Shown in pieces: positions 25,909 through 35,301 of a DNA stretch of 64,000 nucleotides. The DNA is from an uncultured Erythrobacter sp. Its GTDB lineage: Bacteria; Pseudomonadota; Alphaproteobacteria; Sphingomonadales; Sphingomonadaceae. The position numbers and the translations under genes were made by a program. How positions within the stretch are numbered: the stretch's first letter is position 1; each line of letters begins with the position of its first letter. The notes under the pieces were generated by a model. The model had not been told where the DNA came from, searched no databases, and saw nothing but the letters and a program-made list of their open reading frames with translations. The stretch is taken from contig NZ_OY284433.1 in NCBI RefSeq assembly GCF_958304185.1, positions 2,046,001 through 2,110,000 on the forward strand, in the 5' to 3' direction.

Positions 25909-26724
25909 TTATTCTGCGGGTTTTGCGGCGACCGGAGCGACCGGAGCGGTCGGGGCCTGAGGTGCTGCCGGGGGCAGCGCGGCTGTTGCCCCGGTACCCT
26001 CGGCACAATTCAGCGTGCCCGAGCCGAATTCGTTGACGGTGCACTTGGCCTTGCCGGTGACAGTGACGTCACCCGCGCCCGCGATGTTGGCGGTCACTTC
26101 CCCGTCCGAGGCAAAGGCGACATCGCCCGCGCCCCCAATCGAGACTTCGGCCGTGTCGGCTTTCAATCCCGCCAATTCCACCTCGCCGCTGCCGCCGATA
26201 TTGATGGTGAGGCTCTTGACCGTGCCCGCGCCCCGGATGGTGCCCGAGCCGCCGATGTTGATCCCGAGCTTCTCGGCTGCGACTGTGCCGAATTCGACCA
26301 GGCCCGAACCGCCGATTGTGACCTCGGCCTCGCTGGCGAGGGTGGGTGCCTTGATTGTGCCAGCCCCGGCGATCACGACCTCTTCGGGGGCGGGCATGGT
26401 GATGCGGATGATCGCGTCGGTCTCACCGCTCCAGCCTTCTTCGCGGGTGATGCCTATGGTGCGTTCGTCGCGCACGAAGCGGAGGCTTTCAGTGTTGCCG
26501 CCTTCGACTTTGATCGTGAAACTATCGCCTTCGGTGAGGATCACCGTATCGCCCGAGGCCAGCACCACTTCGGACGGCGGCGCCCCGGTGAGTACGACAT
26601 CGGCAAGCGGCACGCCCTTCTGACCGTTGATTTCCATCTCCGCCCCTTCGCACCCGGCCAGCGAGATCGCGGCGGTGAGCAAGGCGGCGGCGGCGGCGAT
26701 GGGGCGGCCGGTGAATTGGGTCAT
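25909..26724 (-). CDS. GIN-domain (DUF2807) lipoprotein with beta-solenoid
   Basis: The 271-residue precursor has lipobox ISLAGC. Its body repeats short GxG strands (VVIAGAGTIKAP, VTIGGSGLVEFG, INIGGSGTIRGAG, INIGGSGEVELAG, VSIGGAGDVAFA, ANIAGAGDVTVTG), the right-handed beta-helix pattern of DUF2807 auto-transporter adhesin-head-like domains. A Pro/Ala tail follows. It is probably anchored in the outer or inner membrane; role unknown. GGGAGA precedes the ATG at 26724. Confidence 0.82.
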   Translation of the reverse strand: MTQFTGRPIAAAAALLTAAISLAGCEGAEMEINGQKGVPLADVVLTGAPPSEVVLASGDTVILTEGDSFTIKVEGGNTESLRFVRDERTIGITREEGWSGETDAIIRITMPAPEEVVIAGAGTIKAPTLASEAEVTIGGSGLVEFGTVAAEKLGINIGGSGTIRGAGTVKSLTINIGGSGEVELAGLKADTAEVSIGGAGDVAFASDGEVTANIAGAGDVTVTGKAKCTVNEFGSGTLNCAEGTGATAALPPAAPQAPTAPVAPVAAKPAE

Positions 26725-26805
26725 GGCGTGTCTCTCCCGAAGTGCGCTAGCGTATTGCTGATATAATACACCCCGGCGCGTGGCACAAGCCTGCGCGCCG
26801 CACAA

Positions 26806-26836
26806 ACAAAAAGGGCCGCCCCGCAGGGCAGCCCTT
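26806..26836 (-). terminator. Intrinsic terminator downstream of carD
   Basis: On the minus strand AAGGGCTGCCC pairs across a short loop with GGGCGGCCCTT and is followed by TTTTTGTTT, 26 bases after the carD stop. Confidence 0.75.
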
Positions 26837-26861
26837 GATGTCGCACACGGCGGAAAAAGCC

Positions 26862-27395
26862 TCAGGCTTCTTCGGCGGTGTCGTAATATTGAGGCGCGTG
26901 TTCACGCAGCACGTCGAGGATCTTGCCGAGCGCGGTGGGCTCGTCGGTCTCTTCCATCGCCGCCAATTCGCGGGCGAGGCGGCTGGAGGCCGCTTCGAAG
27001 ATCTGGCGTTCAGAATAGCTCTGCTCGGGCTGGTCTTCCGGGCGGAACAGATCGCGAGTCACTTCGGCAATAGACACGAGGTCGCCCGAGTTGATCTTGG
27101 CTTCATATTCCTGCGCACGACGCGACCACATGGTGCGCTTGACCTTGGGCTTGCCCTTCAGCGTTTCCATTGCCTGCCTCAGGGTCTTGTCCGACGACAG
27201 CTTACGCATCCCGATCGCTTCGACCTTGTTGGTCGGCACCCGCAACGTCATGCGCTCTTTTTCGAACCGAAGGACGTAAAGTTCGAGCTGCATCCCGGCG
27301 ATTTCCTCGCGCTGAAGCTCGATCACCCGGCCAACGCCGTGCTTGGGATAAACGACATAATCGCCGACGGTGAATGCGTTCGCGGTGCTTGCCAT
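26862..27395 (-). CDS. carD: CarD family transcriptional regulator
   Basis: This 177-residue protein has the RNA-polymerase-interacting Tudor-like domain (GDYVVYPKHGVGRVIEL, RFEKERMTLRVPTNKV) and the helical DNA-binding part (MWSRRAQEYEAKINSGDL). CarD binds the RNAP beta subunit and stabilises open complexes, often at rRNA promoters. AAGGA sits 9 bases before the ATG at 27395. It lies downstream of fdxA after 276 non-coding bases, an order common in alphaproteobacteria, and ends with its own terminator. Confidence 0.92.
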   Translation of the reverse strand: MASTANAFTVGDYVVYPKHGVGRVIELQREEIAGMQLELYVLRFEKERMTLRVPTNKVEAIGMRKLSSDKTLRQAMETLKGKPKVKRTMWSRRAQEYEAKINSGDLVSIAEVTRDLFRPEDQPEQSYSERQIFEAASSRLARELAAMEETDEPTALGKILDVLREHAPQYYDTAEEA

Positions 27396-27584
27396 GCAAG
27401 TTCCTTTCAATCGGCCGTCCTGGCAACGAGAGAGCGGACAATCGGCCCAGCGACGCGGGGGCTTGGCTGAAGAGTGCCTCAGACAAAGCGAGCGCCGGGT
27501 GTCAATCATCCGGTTGGGGGGTTGCTGGTGTCGGGCCTTCCTGGTTTTCACGCCTGCGCGGGCACTGCCCTGCGCGGTCTGTGT

Positions 27585-27590
27585 ATTATA
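27585..27590 (-). promoter_or_regulatory. Possible -10 element for carD
   Basis: Minus-strand TATAAT in an AT-rich patch (TGCTATATAATAC) about 190 bases before carD. No good -35 is visible at 16-18 bases, so this rests on the -10 alone. Confidence 0.3.
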
Positions 27591-27671
27591 TAGCACGTCT
27601 GCAACAAAATTGCGAGTCGGCGTTTGCGAGAGCGTGCCGAACTATCCAAACCGCGCTAAAGGCGCCGTAAA

Positions 27672-28010
27672 TCAGTCACCATCGCCCGGATCGGCGCTGA
27701 AATACTTCTCGAACTTGCCCTTTTCGCCCTTGTGCGCGTCGGCATCTTCGGGCGGCGCCTTTTGGCTGGTGATGTTGGGCCACTGGGCCGAGTACTGGGT
27801 GTTCAGCTCGAGCCACTTTTCCAGCCCGTCTTCTGTATCGGGGAGAATCGCTTCGGCCGGGCATTCCGGTTCGCATACGCCGCAATCGATGCATTCGCTG
27901 GGATTGATCACCAGCATGTTCTCGCCTTCATAGAAGCAGTCGACCGGGCACACTTCCACGCAGTCGGTATACTTGCACTTGATGCAGTCTTCAGTGACGA
28001 CGTAAGTCAT
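27672..28010 (-). CDS. fdxA: 7Fe ferredoxin FdxA
   Basis: This 112-residue ferredoxin has two cluster-binding regions: [18 protein letters not shown] and [15 protein letters not shown]. The spacing fits one [3Fe-4S] and one [4Fe-4S] cluster. The C-terminal half ([17 protein letters not shown]) is the usual alphaproteobacterial extension. It transfers electrons in the cytoplasm; the partner is unknown. It starts 10 bases after the S4-domain gene, as the third gene of the helicase operon. Confidence 0.93.
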   Translation of the reverse strand: MTYVVTEDCIKCKYTDCVEVCPVDCFYEGENMLVINPSECIDCGVCEPECPAEAILPDTEDGLEKWLELNTQYSAQWPNITSQKAPPEDADAHKGEKGKFEKYFSADPGDGD

Positions 28011-28020
28011 TGCGGCTCTT

Positions 28021-28404
28021 TCAATGGAAGTCTTCGGAAGTTTCCGGCGGGGCATCCGCCGTGAGAGATGACGCTGCTATTGTCATTTGCCCTTTACGGT
28101 CAAGACCGCCCCCGTCAATCTCACTAAAATCATCAACCTCCCGATAGTGCGAAGCCGCCTGCGCGGGAGAACCGCGTCGTTCGGGGAGGGCAAGCAGCTC
28201 AATCACCCGCACATGGCCTCCCACGGCCAGCGTCAGCACATCCCCGATACGTGCCTGTTCGGCGCAGCGCAGCACATGCTTTCTGTTGCGGCGCAAAGCG
28301 TGAGTATCGATCAGGCTTTGCGCGGCGGAACGGGTGCGGGCGAAGCGGAGATAGACCAGCAGGCGGTCGATCCGGATCGATTGTCCCACCCCGCTACCTT
28401 TCAT
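28021..28404 (-). CDS. S4-domain RNA-binding protein (Hsp15-like)
   Basis: The 127-residue protein begins with an S4 domain ([31 protein letters not shown]) as in heat-shock protein Hsp15, which rescues stalled 50S-peptidyl-tRNA complexes. A low-complexity tail follows after about residue 90. Its start overlaps the helicase stop by ATGA. Placement between an RNA helicase and a ferredoxin is a recurring alphaproteobacterial arrangement. Confidence 0.82.
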   Translation of the reverse strand: MKGSGVGQSIRIDRLLVYLRFARTRSAAQSLIDTHALRRNRKHVLRCAEQARIGDVLTLAVGGHVRVIELLALPERRGSPAQAASHYREVDDFSEIDGGGLDRKGQMTIAASSLTADAPPETSEDFH

Positions 28405-31253
28405 CCCTTGAGCAGGTCCGCCAGCTTGTCGAAGGCACCGCCAGCGCGGGCCGGGCCGGTATCGACCGGGGACCTTGTCGGGGGCTGCGCCGGACGAGGG
28501 GGCCGCTTGCCGCCGTCACGCGGGGGTTGCGCGCCATCGCGATTGGGGCGAGCGTCGGACGACTTGCCCTTGCCGCGCGCAGGCCGCTGATCTGTGCGCT
28601 GGTCTTTGCGCTGATGGTCACGTTCGGGGCGGCGGTCAGGACGCCGTTCGTCCTTTTCTCCCGGTCGGCGCGGGCGCCAGTGCCAGCGATCGGGTGCGGG
28701 CGGGCCGAAGGCGCCTTCCGCCAAGGGCCGCGCACGGTCGCAGCGGAAACCGGCGCTGCCGAGCAACCGGCGCGCATTCTCAGCCTCCAGTCCGACCGAC
28801 ACTGCCAGCGCCATGTCGAGCCGGAAGGCGCGGTTGCGTTCTTTGGGATGAGCCGCAGTGGCCACCGCGCGTCCATCAAACGCGGCGCGCAGGATCTTCT
28901 CGGCCAGATCGACCCGGATCGCTTGCGACCCGGCGTAGCGATAGCCCGCAGGCAGCCGCCCCTTGGCCCAGCCACCTTCGGCCAGCACCGGCAGCATCGC
29001 GTCTTGCACCGGGCGCAGATCGAGGCCGAGCGCGTGCAGCAAACGGCGCGGGGCGGGCTTCAGCAGCGGCGCGGCAAAGATGTCGAGCGCGCCGAAGGTC
29101 ACGCCCAGCTTGCGCAGATAGGGCCGCATTTCTTTGGGCAGGTGTTCCAGCCCGGCATCCTCGCGGCTGATGACGCCGCGCGCTTCGATGAGGGTGATAA
29201 CCAGCGCGCGCGCCTGCGACCCTGCCTCGGGATCGCGCGCGGCTTCGGCCAGTTTGCGCAAAGGCTCCAGCGGCTCGAGCTGCTTGTCGAGCCATTCGGC
29301 CAGCCCCGCTTCCAGCTTGGCCCGTGCCCCTTCGGGCACCAGCACCAGATCGCGGGTCAGCGCCAGCTTGGGCGTGCCGAAATTGCCCGCGCCAGGCTGA
29401 CCGGGGAAGCTGATGTCGGCAAGCGCACGGTCCTGCCAGCGGATCGCCCCGCCGGAGATGACCAGCTCGCCCAGCCCCTGCGTCAGCAGCCAGTCGGCCC
29501 GGTCCGCCAGCAGCGCGGGCAAAGCCTTCTCGCCCGCTGCCAGCAGCATCCGCCTGTCAGCGACACCCGCGCTTGGATCGACATGGAAGCGGAAGCCTTC
29601 AAGCCGCCCGATGCTCTCACCCTCCACGGTCAGGTGGCCATCGGGTTCGAGCGTGACGGGCAGCGCACTCGCGTCCTGCCCCAGCGATTTCATCAAGAGA
29701 GTCGTCCTTCGGTTCACGAACCGCTCGGTCAGCCGCGCGTGCAGCGCATCCGAGAGTTTCGCCTCGACCGCGCGAGCCCGCGCAGCCATTTCGTCGCGTG
29801 CCAGCACCCAATCGGGCCGCTGGCAGATGTAAGCCCAGCTGCGAATCGCTGCGATTCGCCCTTGCAGCGTGTCGATGTCGCCCTGCATCCGGTCAAGCTC
29901 GGCGATACGCGCGGCGACGAAATCCGCGCCGAGATACCCTTCGCGCAAGTCGTCCCACAGCCGCGCGACGAAGCGGGCGTGCTGTTCGACGCCAAGGCTG
30001 CGGAAATCGGGGAGCGAGCACGCCTCCCAGAATCGCCGCACCGCGCCTGCGCCGCGCACAGAACGGCCGCTGTCATCGTCCGCCAGACGACGCAGCACGG
30101 CCATATCGATGGCTTCGGGCGCGGCCTTCAATACGGCATGGTTGGGCCGCGCCTCCAGATCGGCGATCAGCGCGTCCAACGTGTCGAACCGGGGATCGGC
30201 ATCGCGCCAGAACAGGTGAGTGAGGGGCGCGAATTTATGCTCCTCGATCGCGTAGACTTCCTCATCGGTGAAGGCGAGCGGCTCTCCGTCGCCCTTTCCG
30301 GTGCCCGATAGCGTGCCGAAGGTGCCATCGCGCTGGTGCCGACCGGCGCGCCCGGCGATCTGCGCCATTTCCGACGGAGTGAGCCGCCGCTTCCTGCGCC
30401 CATCGAACTTGCTGAGCGCCGCGAAGGCCACATGATCGAGATCGAGGTTCAGCCCCATGCCGATGGCATCGGTGGCGACGATGTAATCGACCTCGCCCGA
30501 CTGGAACATCGCGACCTGTTTGTTGCGGGTCTCGGGCGAGAGCGCGCCCATCACCACCGCCGCGCCGCCGCGGAACCGCCGCAGCGCCTCGGCCATGGCG
30601 TAAACCTGCTCGACGCTGAAGGCGACCACGGCAGAGCGCTTGGGCAAGCGCGACAGCTTGCAGATGCCCGCATGGGATAGCGTGGAAAAGCGCGGACGGC
30701 TGGTGATCTCCGCCTTGGGGATCAGCGCTTTGACCATCGGCTCGAGCGTGGCGCTGCCGAGGATCATCGTTTCTTCCCGGCCCCGCGCGTGCAGCAGCCG
30801 GTCGGTGAAAATATGCCCGCGTTCGGGGTCTGCGCCCAATTGCGCTTCGTCCAGCGCCACGAAGGCGTGCTGGCCGCTGGTCCGCGGCATGGCTTCGGCC
30901 GTGCAGAGGAAATAGCGGGCGTCGGGCGGCTCGATCCGTTCTTCGCCGGTGATCAGCGCGACCTGCTTGTCACCCTTGATCGCGCGCACCCGGTCATAGA
31001 CCTCGCGCGCCAGCAGGCGCAGCGGGAAGCCCATCATGCCGCTGGAATGGCCGCACATCCGCTCGATCGCCAAGTGCGTCTTGCCGGTGTTGGTCGGCCC
31101 CAGCACTGCGCGCACACGTGCGTCAGCGGCGTTTTCACGCGGGGAGCCGAGGCTGGCGAGCTGGCGGGCAGACGGGGGAGCTGGCACGGTGCACCGGGTT
31201 CTGTCAGGCTTGCACCATGGGGGCAAGGCCGCCAGCCCATCGGGGTTGCGCAT
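28401..31253 (-). CDS. Suv3-like DEAD/DEAH RNA helicase
   Basis: This protein of about 950 residues resembles mitochondrial Suv3 and bacterial MgpS. Helicase motifs: I GPTNTGKTHLAIER, II ALDEAQLGAD, III GSATLEPM and VI QIAGRAGRHQRDG. A long middle region follows. The last ~95 residues are a basic, Arg/Pro/Asp-rich disordered tail ending in a short hydrophobic peptide ([13 protein letters not shown]). It likely unwinds RNA for decay. The start is uncertain: I use ATG 31253; a TTG at 31325 and later codons are possible, since motif I lies only ~50 residues in. Confidence 0.85.
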   Translation of the reverse strand: MRNPDGLAALPPWCKPDRTRCTVPAPPSARQLASLGSPRENAADARVRAVLGPTNTGKTHLAIERMCGHSSGMMGFPLRLLAREVYDRVRAIKGDKQVALITGEERIEPPDARYFLCTAEAMPRTSGQHAFVALDEAQLGADPERGHIFTDRLLHARGREETMILGSATLEPMVKALIPKAEITSRPRFSTLSHAGICKLSRLPKRSAVVAFSVEQVYAMAEALRRFRGGAAVVMGALSPETRNKQVAMFQSGEVDYIVATDAIGMGLNLDLDHVAFAALSKFDGRRKRRLTPSEMAQIAGRAGRHQRDGTFGTLSGTGKGDGEPLAFTDEEVYAIEEHKFAPLTHLFWRDADPRFDTLDALIADLEARPNHAVLKAAPEAIDMAVLRRLADDDSGRSVRGAGAVRRFWEACSLPDFRSLGVEQHARFVARLWDDLREGYLGADFVAARIAELDRMQGDIDTLQGRIAAIRSWAYICQRPDWVLARDEMAARARAVEAKLSDALHARLTERFVNRRTTLLMKSLGQDASALPVTLEPDGHLTVEGESIGRLEGFRFHVDPSAGVADRRMLLAAGEKALPALLADRADWLLTQGLGELVISGGAIRWQDRALADISFPGQPGAGNFGTPKLALTRDLVLVPEGARAKLEAGLAEWLDKQLEPLEPLRKLAEAARDPEAGSQARALVITLIEARGVISREDAGLEHLPKEMRPYLRKLGVTFGALDIFAAPLLKPAPRRLLHALGLDLRPVQDAMLPVLAEGGWAKGRLPAGYRYAGSQAIRVDLAEKILRAAFDGRAVATAAHPKERNRAFRLDMALAVSVGLEAENARRLLGSAGFRCDRARPLAEGAFGPPAPDRWHWRPRRPGEKDERRPDRRPERDHQRKDQRTDQRPARGKGKSSDARPNRDGAQPPRDGGKRPPRPAQPPTRSPVDTGPARAGGAFDKLADLLKG

Positions 31254-31296
31254 AAGGGAAACGTCTGGCCGTGCTGGCGATGCAATTGGCCGCTGG

Positions 31297-31311
31297 TTAA
31301 CCGTGCATTTA
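31297..31311 (+). promoter_or_regulatory. CtrA-box-like sequence upstream of M23 peptidase
   Basis: TTAACCGTGCATTTA, i.e. TTAA-N7-TTTA, one mismatch from the CtrA consensus TTAA-N7-TTAA. It lies between the divergent helicase and peptidase genes. Confidence 0.35.
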
Positions 31312-31393
31312 CTATGATCGGGCAAAGAAATGCGACATGGCTCGCGCGGTCGTGGGACGGGACGTCCTTACGGGTGCAGCCTTCGGGGCATAA

Positions 31394-33169
31394 ATGTTGG
31401 ATCATGCGCGTAAATTGATTGATGGGCCCGAGGCTCATGACGCGCCTGACAGTGCGGCCCGCGATGCGTCGCCGGTCGATGCGCGCGTGATTGCCCACGT
31501 GCCGCGCGAACGGATCGAAGCGCCAAACGTAGCCGAACTGCTGCCCTATCAGCGCAATTCCACGACGCTCGCCCTGCCTACCAAGACGCAGAAAGCCAAG
31601 CAAACGGCTGCTGCGCACCTTGGCACGTTTGCCGAGCGGTATGATACATGGCGTCTTGCCGCCTCAGGTTGGTTCGCCAGTCTCGACTTGGCCCCCGATC
31701 TGGCGGAGGATATCGGCAGCCGCCGCTGGCTGCGCGGGCTGGGGACGATGGTGGGCTTTGGTGCGGTGGCGCTGGCATTCTGGCCCGATTTCACGCCGCT
31801 CGAAGCCCACCCCGCCATGCCGCAGGGCGCGGATGTGGCGAGCGAGATGCGCAGCCAGATGATCCTGCCGCTGGCGCTGGGTGCCGATAGTGGCCGCCGG
31901 ATGGGGCCGACCGAAGCGGTGATCCCGCTCAAAAGTGCGCCCGAACGCCCGCAGATCCAGCTGGTGGTGACTCTGGCCCCGGGCGACAGTTTCGCCTCGA
32001 TGCTGCGCCGCGCCGGTGTGGCTGCGGGCGACATCGACCGCGCCGCCGCGCTGGTGGGGCAAGCCGTGGCCGTGGGTGATATTGCCGCGGGCACGCAGAT
32101 GGATTTGCTGCTTGGCCGCCGCCCGGCTCCGGGTGCGCCGCGCCCGCTCGACAGCCTGGCCTTCCGCGCCCGCTTCGATCTTGAGCTTGAACTCACTCGC
32201 CCCGGCGTTGGCACGATCGCGGAGGATGGCACGCCGGTCGTCCCCTCCGGCCCGCTTGCGCTCATGCGCAACATCATCCGCGTCGACGAAACCCCGCTGC
32301 GGGTGCGCGGCGTGGTCGGCAGCAGCCTCTACCGCTCGATGCGGCAGGCGGGCGTGCCGGCCAGCGCGGTGCAGGAATATCTCAAAGCGGTCGACGCGCA
32401 GATCGACATGGACCGCGAGGTCAGCTCGGCCGACGAATTCGACATTATCATCGCCTATCGCCGTGCGGCGACGGGTGAGCGGCAGGCGGGGCAATTGCTC
32501 TATGCCGGGATCGACCGCGGCGGCCGCCCCCGCACCCAGTTGATGCGCTGGGGGAGCGAAGGGCACTTCTACGAAGCCTCGGGCGTGGGTGAGCAGCGGC
32601 GCGGGCTGCTGGCACCGGTGCCGGGGGCGGTCACCTCGAACTTCGGACTGCGTCGTCACCCGATCCTCGGGTACAGGCGGATGCACGCCGGCATCGATTT
32701 CAAGGCGCGTTACGGCACGCCGATTGTGGCTGTTTCGGATGGCCGTGTCAGCGCCGCCGGGCGTGCGGGTGGTTGCGGCATCGCGGTGCGGCTGGAGCAT
32801 GGCGGCGGCCTTGCAACCCGCTATTGCCACATGAGCCAGATGGCGGTCCGTTCCGGCCAGCAGGTGCGGCGCGGGCAGGTGATCGGCTATGTCGGCTCGA
32901 CCGGCCTGTCGACCGGCGCGCACCTCCATTATGAAATGTATCGCGGCGGGCGAGCGATCAACCCGGCGAGCGTGCAATTCGTCAGCCGCGCCGAGCTTTC
33001 GGGCACCGAATTGGTCGATTTCCGCCGCCAGCTGAACCGCCTGAGGGAGATCAGCGTGGGCGAGGCGCTCAAGGATCTCGCTCCGCTGCCGAACGAGGTG
33101 AAGGAGCCGGTGCGCGAGATCGAGAAGGTCGAAACCGCGCGCGCAGGCAAGCCTGCCACCACGCTGTAA
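31394..33169 (+). CDS. M23 (LytM) metallopeptidase, membrane-anchored
   Basis: The 591-residue protein has a single transmembrane segment near residues 117-136 (LGTMVGFGAVALAFWP). A periplasmic OapA/LysM-like domain follows (VVTLAPGDSFASMLRRAGV), then the C-terminal M23 domain with zinc ligands in MHAGIDF and GAHLHYEM. Both HxxxD and HxH are intact, so it is probably an active murein endopeptidase of the MepM type. It is divergent from the helicase and 44 bases upstream of hemB. Confidence 0.87.
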   Translation: MLDHARKLIDGPEAHDAPDSAARDASPVDARVIAHVPRERIEAPNVAELLPYQRNSTTLALPTKTQKAKQTAAAHLGTFAERYDTWRLAASGWFASLDLAPDLAEDIGSRRWLRGLGTMVGFGAVALAFWPDFTPLEAHPAMPQGADVASEMRSQMILPLALGADSGRRMGPTEAVIPLKSAPERPQIQLVVTLAPGDSFASMLRRAGVAAGDIDRAAALVGQAVAVGDIAAGTQMDLLLGRRPAPGAPRPLDSLAFRARFDLELELTRPGVGTIAEDGTPVVPSGPLALMRNIIRVDETPLRVRGVVGSSLYRSMRQAGVPASAVQEYLKAVDAQIDMDREVSSADEFDIIIAYRRAATGERQAGQLLYAGIDRGGRPRTQLMRWGSEGHFYEASGVGEQRRGLLAPVPGAVTSNFGLRRHPILGYRRMHAGIDFKARYGTPIVAVSDGRVSAAGRAGGCGIAVRLEHGGGLATRYCHMSQMAVRSGQQVRRGQVIGYVGSTGLSTGAHLHYEMYRGGRAINPASVQFVSRAELSGTELVDFRRQLNRLREISVGEALKDLAPLPNEVKEPVREIEKVETARAGKPATTL

Positions 33170-33213
33170 CGAGCACTTGTCGAGCGTGCGCGATTGGGCG
33201 TAAGCCTGCCCGC

Positions 33214-34209
33214 ATGACCGGACACTACCCCAACACCCGCCTGCGTCGCACCCGTGCCACCGGCTGGAGCCGCGCGCTCCACCGCGAGACGGTGCTGACC
33301 CCTTCCGACCTTATCTGGCCGCTGTTCGTCACCTCGGGCAAGGGCGTCGAGGAGCCTATCGCCACGTTGCCGGGTGTCTCGCGCTGGTCGGTCGACGGGA
33401 TCGTGGCGCGCGCCAAGGAAGCGGTGGACCTCGGCATTCCGGTGATCGCGCTGTTCCCCAACACCCCGCGCGAATTGCGCAGCGATGACGGGGCGGAGGC
33501 GCATAATCCCGACAATCTGATGTGCCAGGCGATCAAGGCGATCAAGGACGCGTGCGGGGACAGCATCGGCGTGCTGACCGACGTGGCGCTCGACCCCTAT
33601 ACCTCCCACGGGCAGGACGGGCTGGTGAATGACGCGGGCTATGTCGTGAATGACGAAACCGTGGCGATGCTGGTCGATCAGGCGGTCAATCAGGCGAATG
33701 CGGGCGCGGACATCATCGCCCCTTCGGACATGATGGACGGCCGCATTGGCGCAATCCGCCGCGCGCTGGAGATGAACGGGCATCCCAACGTCCAGATCAT
33801 GTCCTACGCGGCGAAGTATGCGAGCGCCTTCTACGGCCCGTTCCGCGATGCGGTGGGCAGCGGCGGGCTGCTGAAGGGCGACAAGAAAGCTTACCAGATG
33901 GACCCCGCCAACGCTGACGAGGCGATGCGCGAAGTGGCGATGGATATTGCCGAAGGCGCCGACAGCGTGATGGTGAAGCCCGGCCTCGCCTATCTCGACA
34001 TCATCTACCGGGTGAAGCAGCGCTTTGACGTGCCGGTCTTCGCCTATCAGGTGAGCGGCGAATACGCGATGATCGAGGCTGCGCAGGCCGCTGGCATCGG
34101 CGATCGCGACGCGCTGGTGCTCGAAAAGCTGATCGCCTTCAAGCGCGCCGGGTGCAACGGGGTGCTGACCTATCACGCTGCCCATGTTGCCCGCCTGCTG
34201 AATGGCTGA
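33214..34209 (+). CDS. hemB: Delta-aminolevulinic acid dehydratase (porphobilinogen synthase)
   Basis: The 331-residue enzyme condenses two 5-aminolevulinate molecules into porphobilinogen. The two active-site lysines sit in MSYAAKYASAFYGPFRDA and MVKPGLAYLD. The metal-site segment DVALDPYTSHGQDG has aspartates instead of the zinc-binding cysteines, marking the magnesium-dependent class. It heads an overlapping run with three acetyltransferases, a carbonic anhydrase and a DUF167 gene. Confidence 0.95.
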   Translation: MTGHYPNTRLRRTRATGWSRALHRETVLTPSDLIWPLFVTSGKGVEEPIATLPGVSRWSVDGIVARAKEAVDLGIPVIALFPNTPRELRSDDGAEAHNPDNLMCQAIKAIKDACGDSIGVLTDVALDPYTSHGQDGLVNDAGYVVNDETVAMLVDQAVNQANAGADIIAPSDMMDGRIGAIRRALEMNGHPNVQIMSYAAKYASAFYGPFRDAVGSGGLLKGDKKAYQMDPANADEAMREVAMDIAEGADSVMVKPGLAYLDIIYRVKQRFDVPVFAYQVSGEYAMIEAAQAAGIGDRDALVLEKLIAFKRAGCNGVLTYHAAHVARLLNG

Positions 34210-34750
34210 CGACACACTGGCGACCGAACGGCTAATCCTGCGCCCGCCGGTGCCGGAGGACTTGCCGTGGGTGCTCGAACACATGAACACGGCAAGCGTG
34301 ATGCGCCATCTCGCCGGGGTGCGCGCGCCTGAGATGGTGGCCGAGAGCCTCGCCGACGATATCGCGGCCTTCCCCAGCGGCGGGCATCAGCGTTGGACAG
34401 TGTGGCTGCGTGACGGCGAGACGCGGGTGGGACGTTGCGGTCTGTTCCATGTCCGCTCCCCCGCCGCCCCCGAGGCGCTTCAAGGCCAGCGCGAGATCGG
34501 CTGGACTTTCGCAGAGCCGCATTGGGGCCGCGGCTATGCGACCGAGGCGGCGCGCGCCGTCATCGCCTATGCCTTCGATGAGCTGGCCTTTCCGGTGCTC
34601 TATTCGCAGACCAGCGATTCCAATGTGGGCTCTACCCGGATGATGCAGCGGCTCGGCTTCACTGCGCGGCCCGAGCTTGCCTATGTCGATCCCGACTACC
34701 CGCCCGAAGACAACCCCACCACCGTATGGTCGATGGACGCACCCGCATGA
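34202..34750 (+). CDS. GNAT acetyltransferase, RimJ-like (first of three)
   Basis: The 182-residue protein has the RimJ/RimL layout: TERLILRPPVPEDLPWVLEHM, acetyl-CoA loop EPHWGRGYATEAARAVIAYAF, and NVGSTRMMQRLGF. It overlaps hemB by 8 bases. The substrate (ribosomal N-terminus, antibiotic or small molecule) is not predictable. Confidence 0.83.
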   Translation: MADDTLATERLILRPPVPEDLPWVLEHMNTASVMRHLAGVRAPEMVAESLADDIAAFPSGGHQRWTVWLRDGETRVGRCGLFHVRSPAAPEALQGQREIGWTFAEPHWGRGYATEAARAVIAYAFDELAFPVLYSQTSDSNVGSTRMMQRLGFTARPELAYVDPDYPPEDNPTTVWSMDAPA

Positions 34751-35301
34751 CCGAATTCCGCCACGAAACCGCTCGCCTGATCTTGCGCGATTGGCGCGCG
34801 GAGGATTGGCCCGTGTTCTGGGAGGCGACCAATACGCCCGCCGTCATGCGCTGGCTCGGCGGCGTGCAGGATGCGTCGGCCCGCGCGGCGGGGGAAGCGC
34901 GGATCGAGGGCTATCGGCGCGATCACGGCCACACCTTCTGGGTGGTCGAACGCAAGGAAGACGGCGCGCTGCTCGGCTTTTGCGGCTTGAAGCGCTCCAA
35001 CCAGCCGGGCGGGCCGCAGGGCATCATGGAGGTCGGCTGGCGGCTGCGGGAGGATGCGTGGGGACAGGGCTATGCCAAGGAAGCCGCCACCGCTTCGCTT
35101 GCGCTGGCCTTCGATGATTTCGGCGCGGGCGAGGTGATTGCGCTGACGGTTCAGGGCAACACTGGCAGTTGGGGCCTGATGCTCCGGCTCGGGATGGAGC
35201 GCCGCGCAGATCTCGATTTCGACAGCACCGACTTCGGCGTCGAAGACCCGCGCATCATCGCCTATGGCATCACACTCGACCAATGGCGCGCGGCGGCATG
35301 A
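34747..35301 (+). CDS. GNAT acetyltransferase (second of three)
   Basis: This 184-residue paralogue begins TEFRHETARLILRDWRAEDW and has EVGWRLREDAWGQGYAKEAATASLAL and QGNTGSWGLMLRLGM. The ATG at 34747 forms an ATGA overlap with the previous gene. The Q/R-x-x-G-x-G/A coenzyme-A pyrophosphate motif (WGQGYA) is intact. Its similarity in layout to both neighbours suggests tandem duplication. Confidence 0.83.
   Translation: MTEFRHETARLILRDWRAEDWPVFWEATNTPAVMRWLGGVQDASARAAGEARIEGYRRDHGHTFWVVERKEDGALLGFCGLKRSNQPGGPQGIMEVGWRLREDAWGQGYAKEAATASLALAFDDFGAGEVIALTVQGNTGSWGLMLRLGMERRADLDFDSTDFGVEDPRIIAYGITLDQWRAAA

Noticed and set aside
28251-30311. 686-codon plus-strand frame
   Set aside because: Antisense to the S4 and helicase genes; Arg/Gln-rich with no domain pattern.
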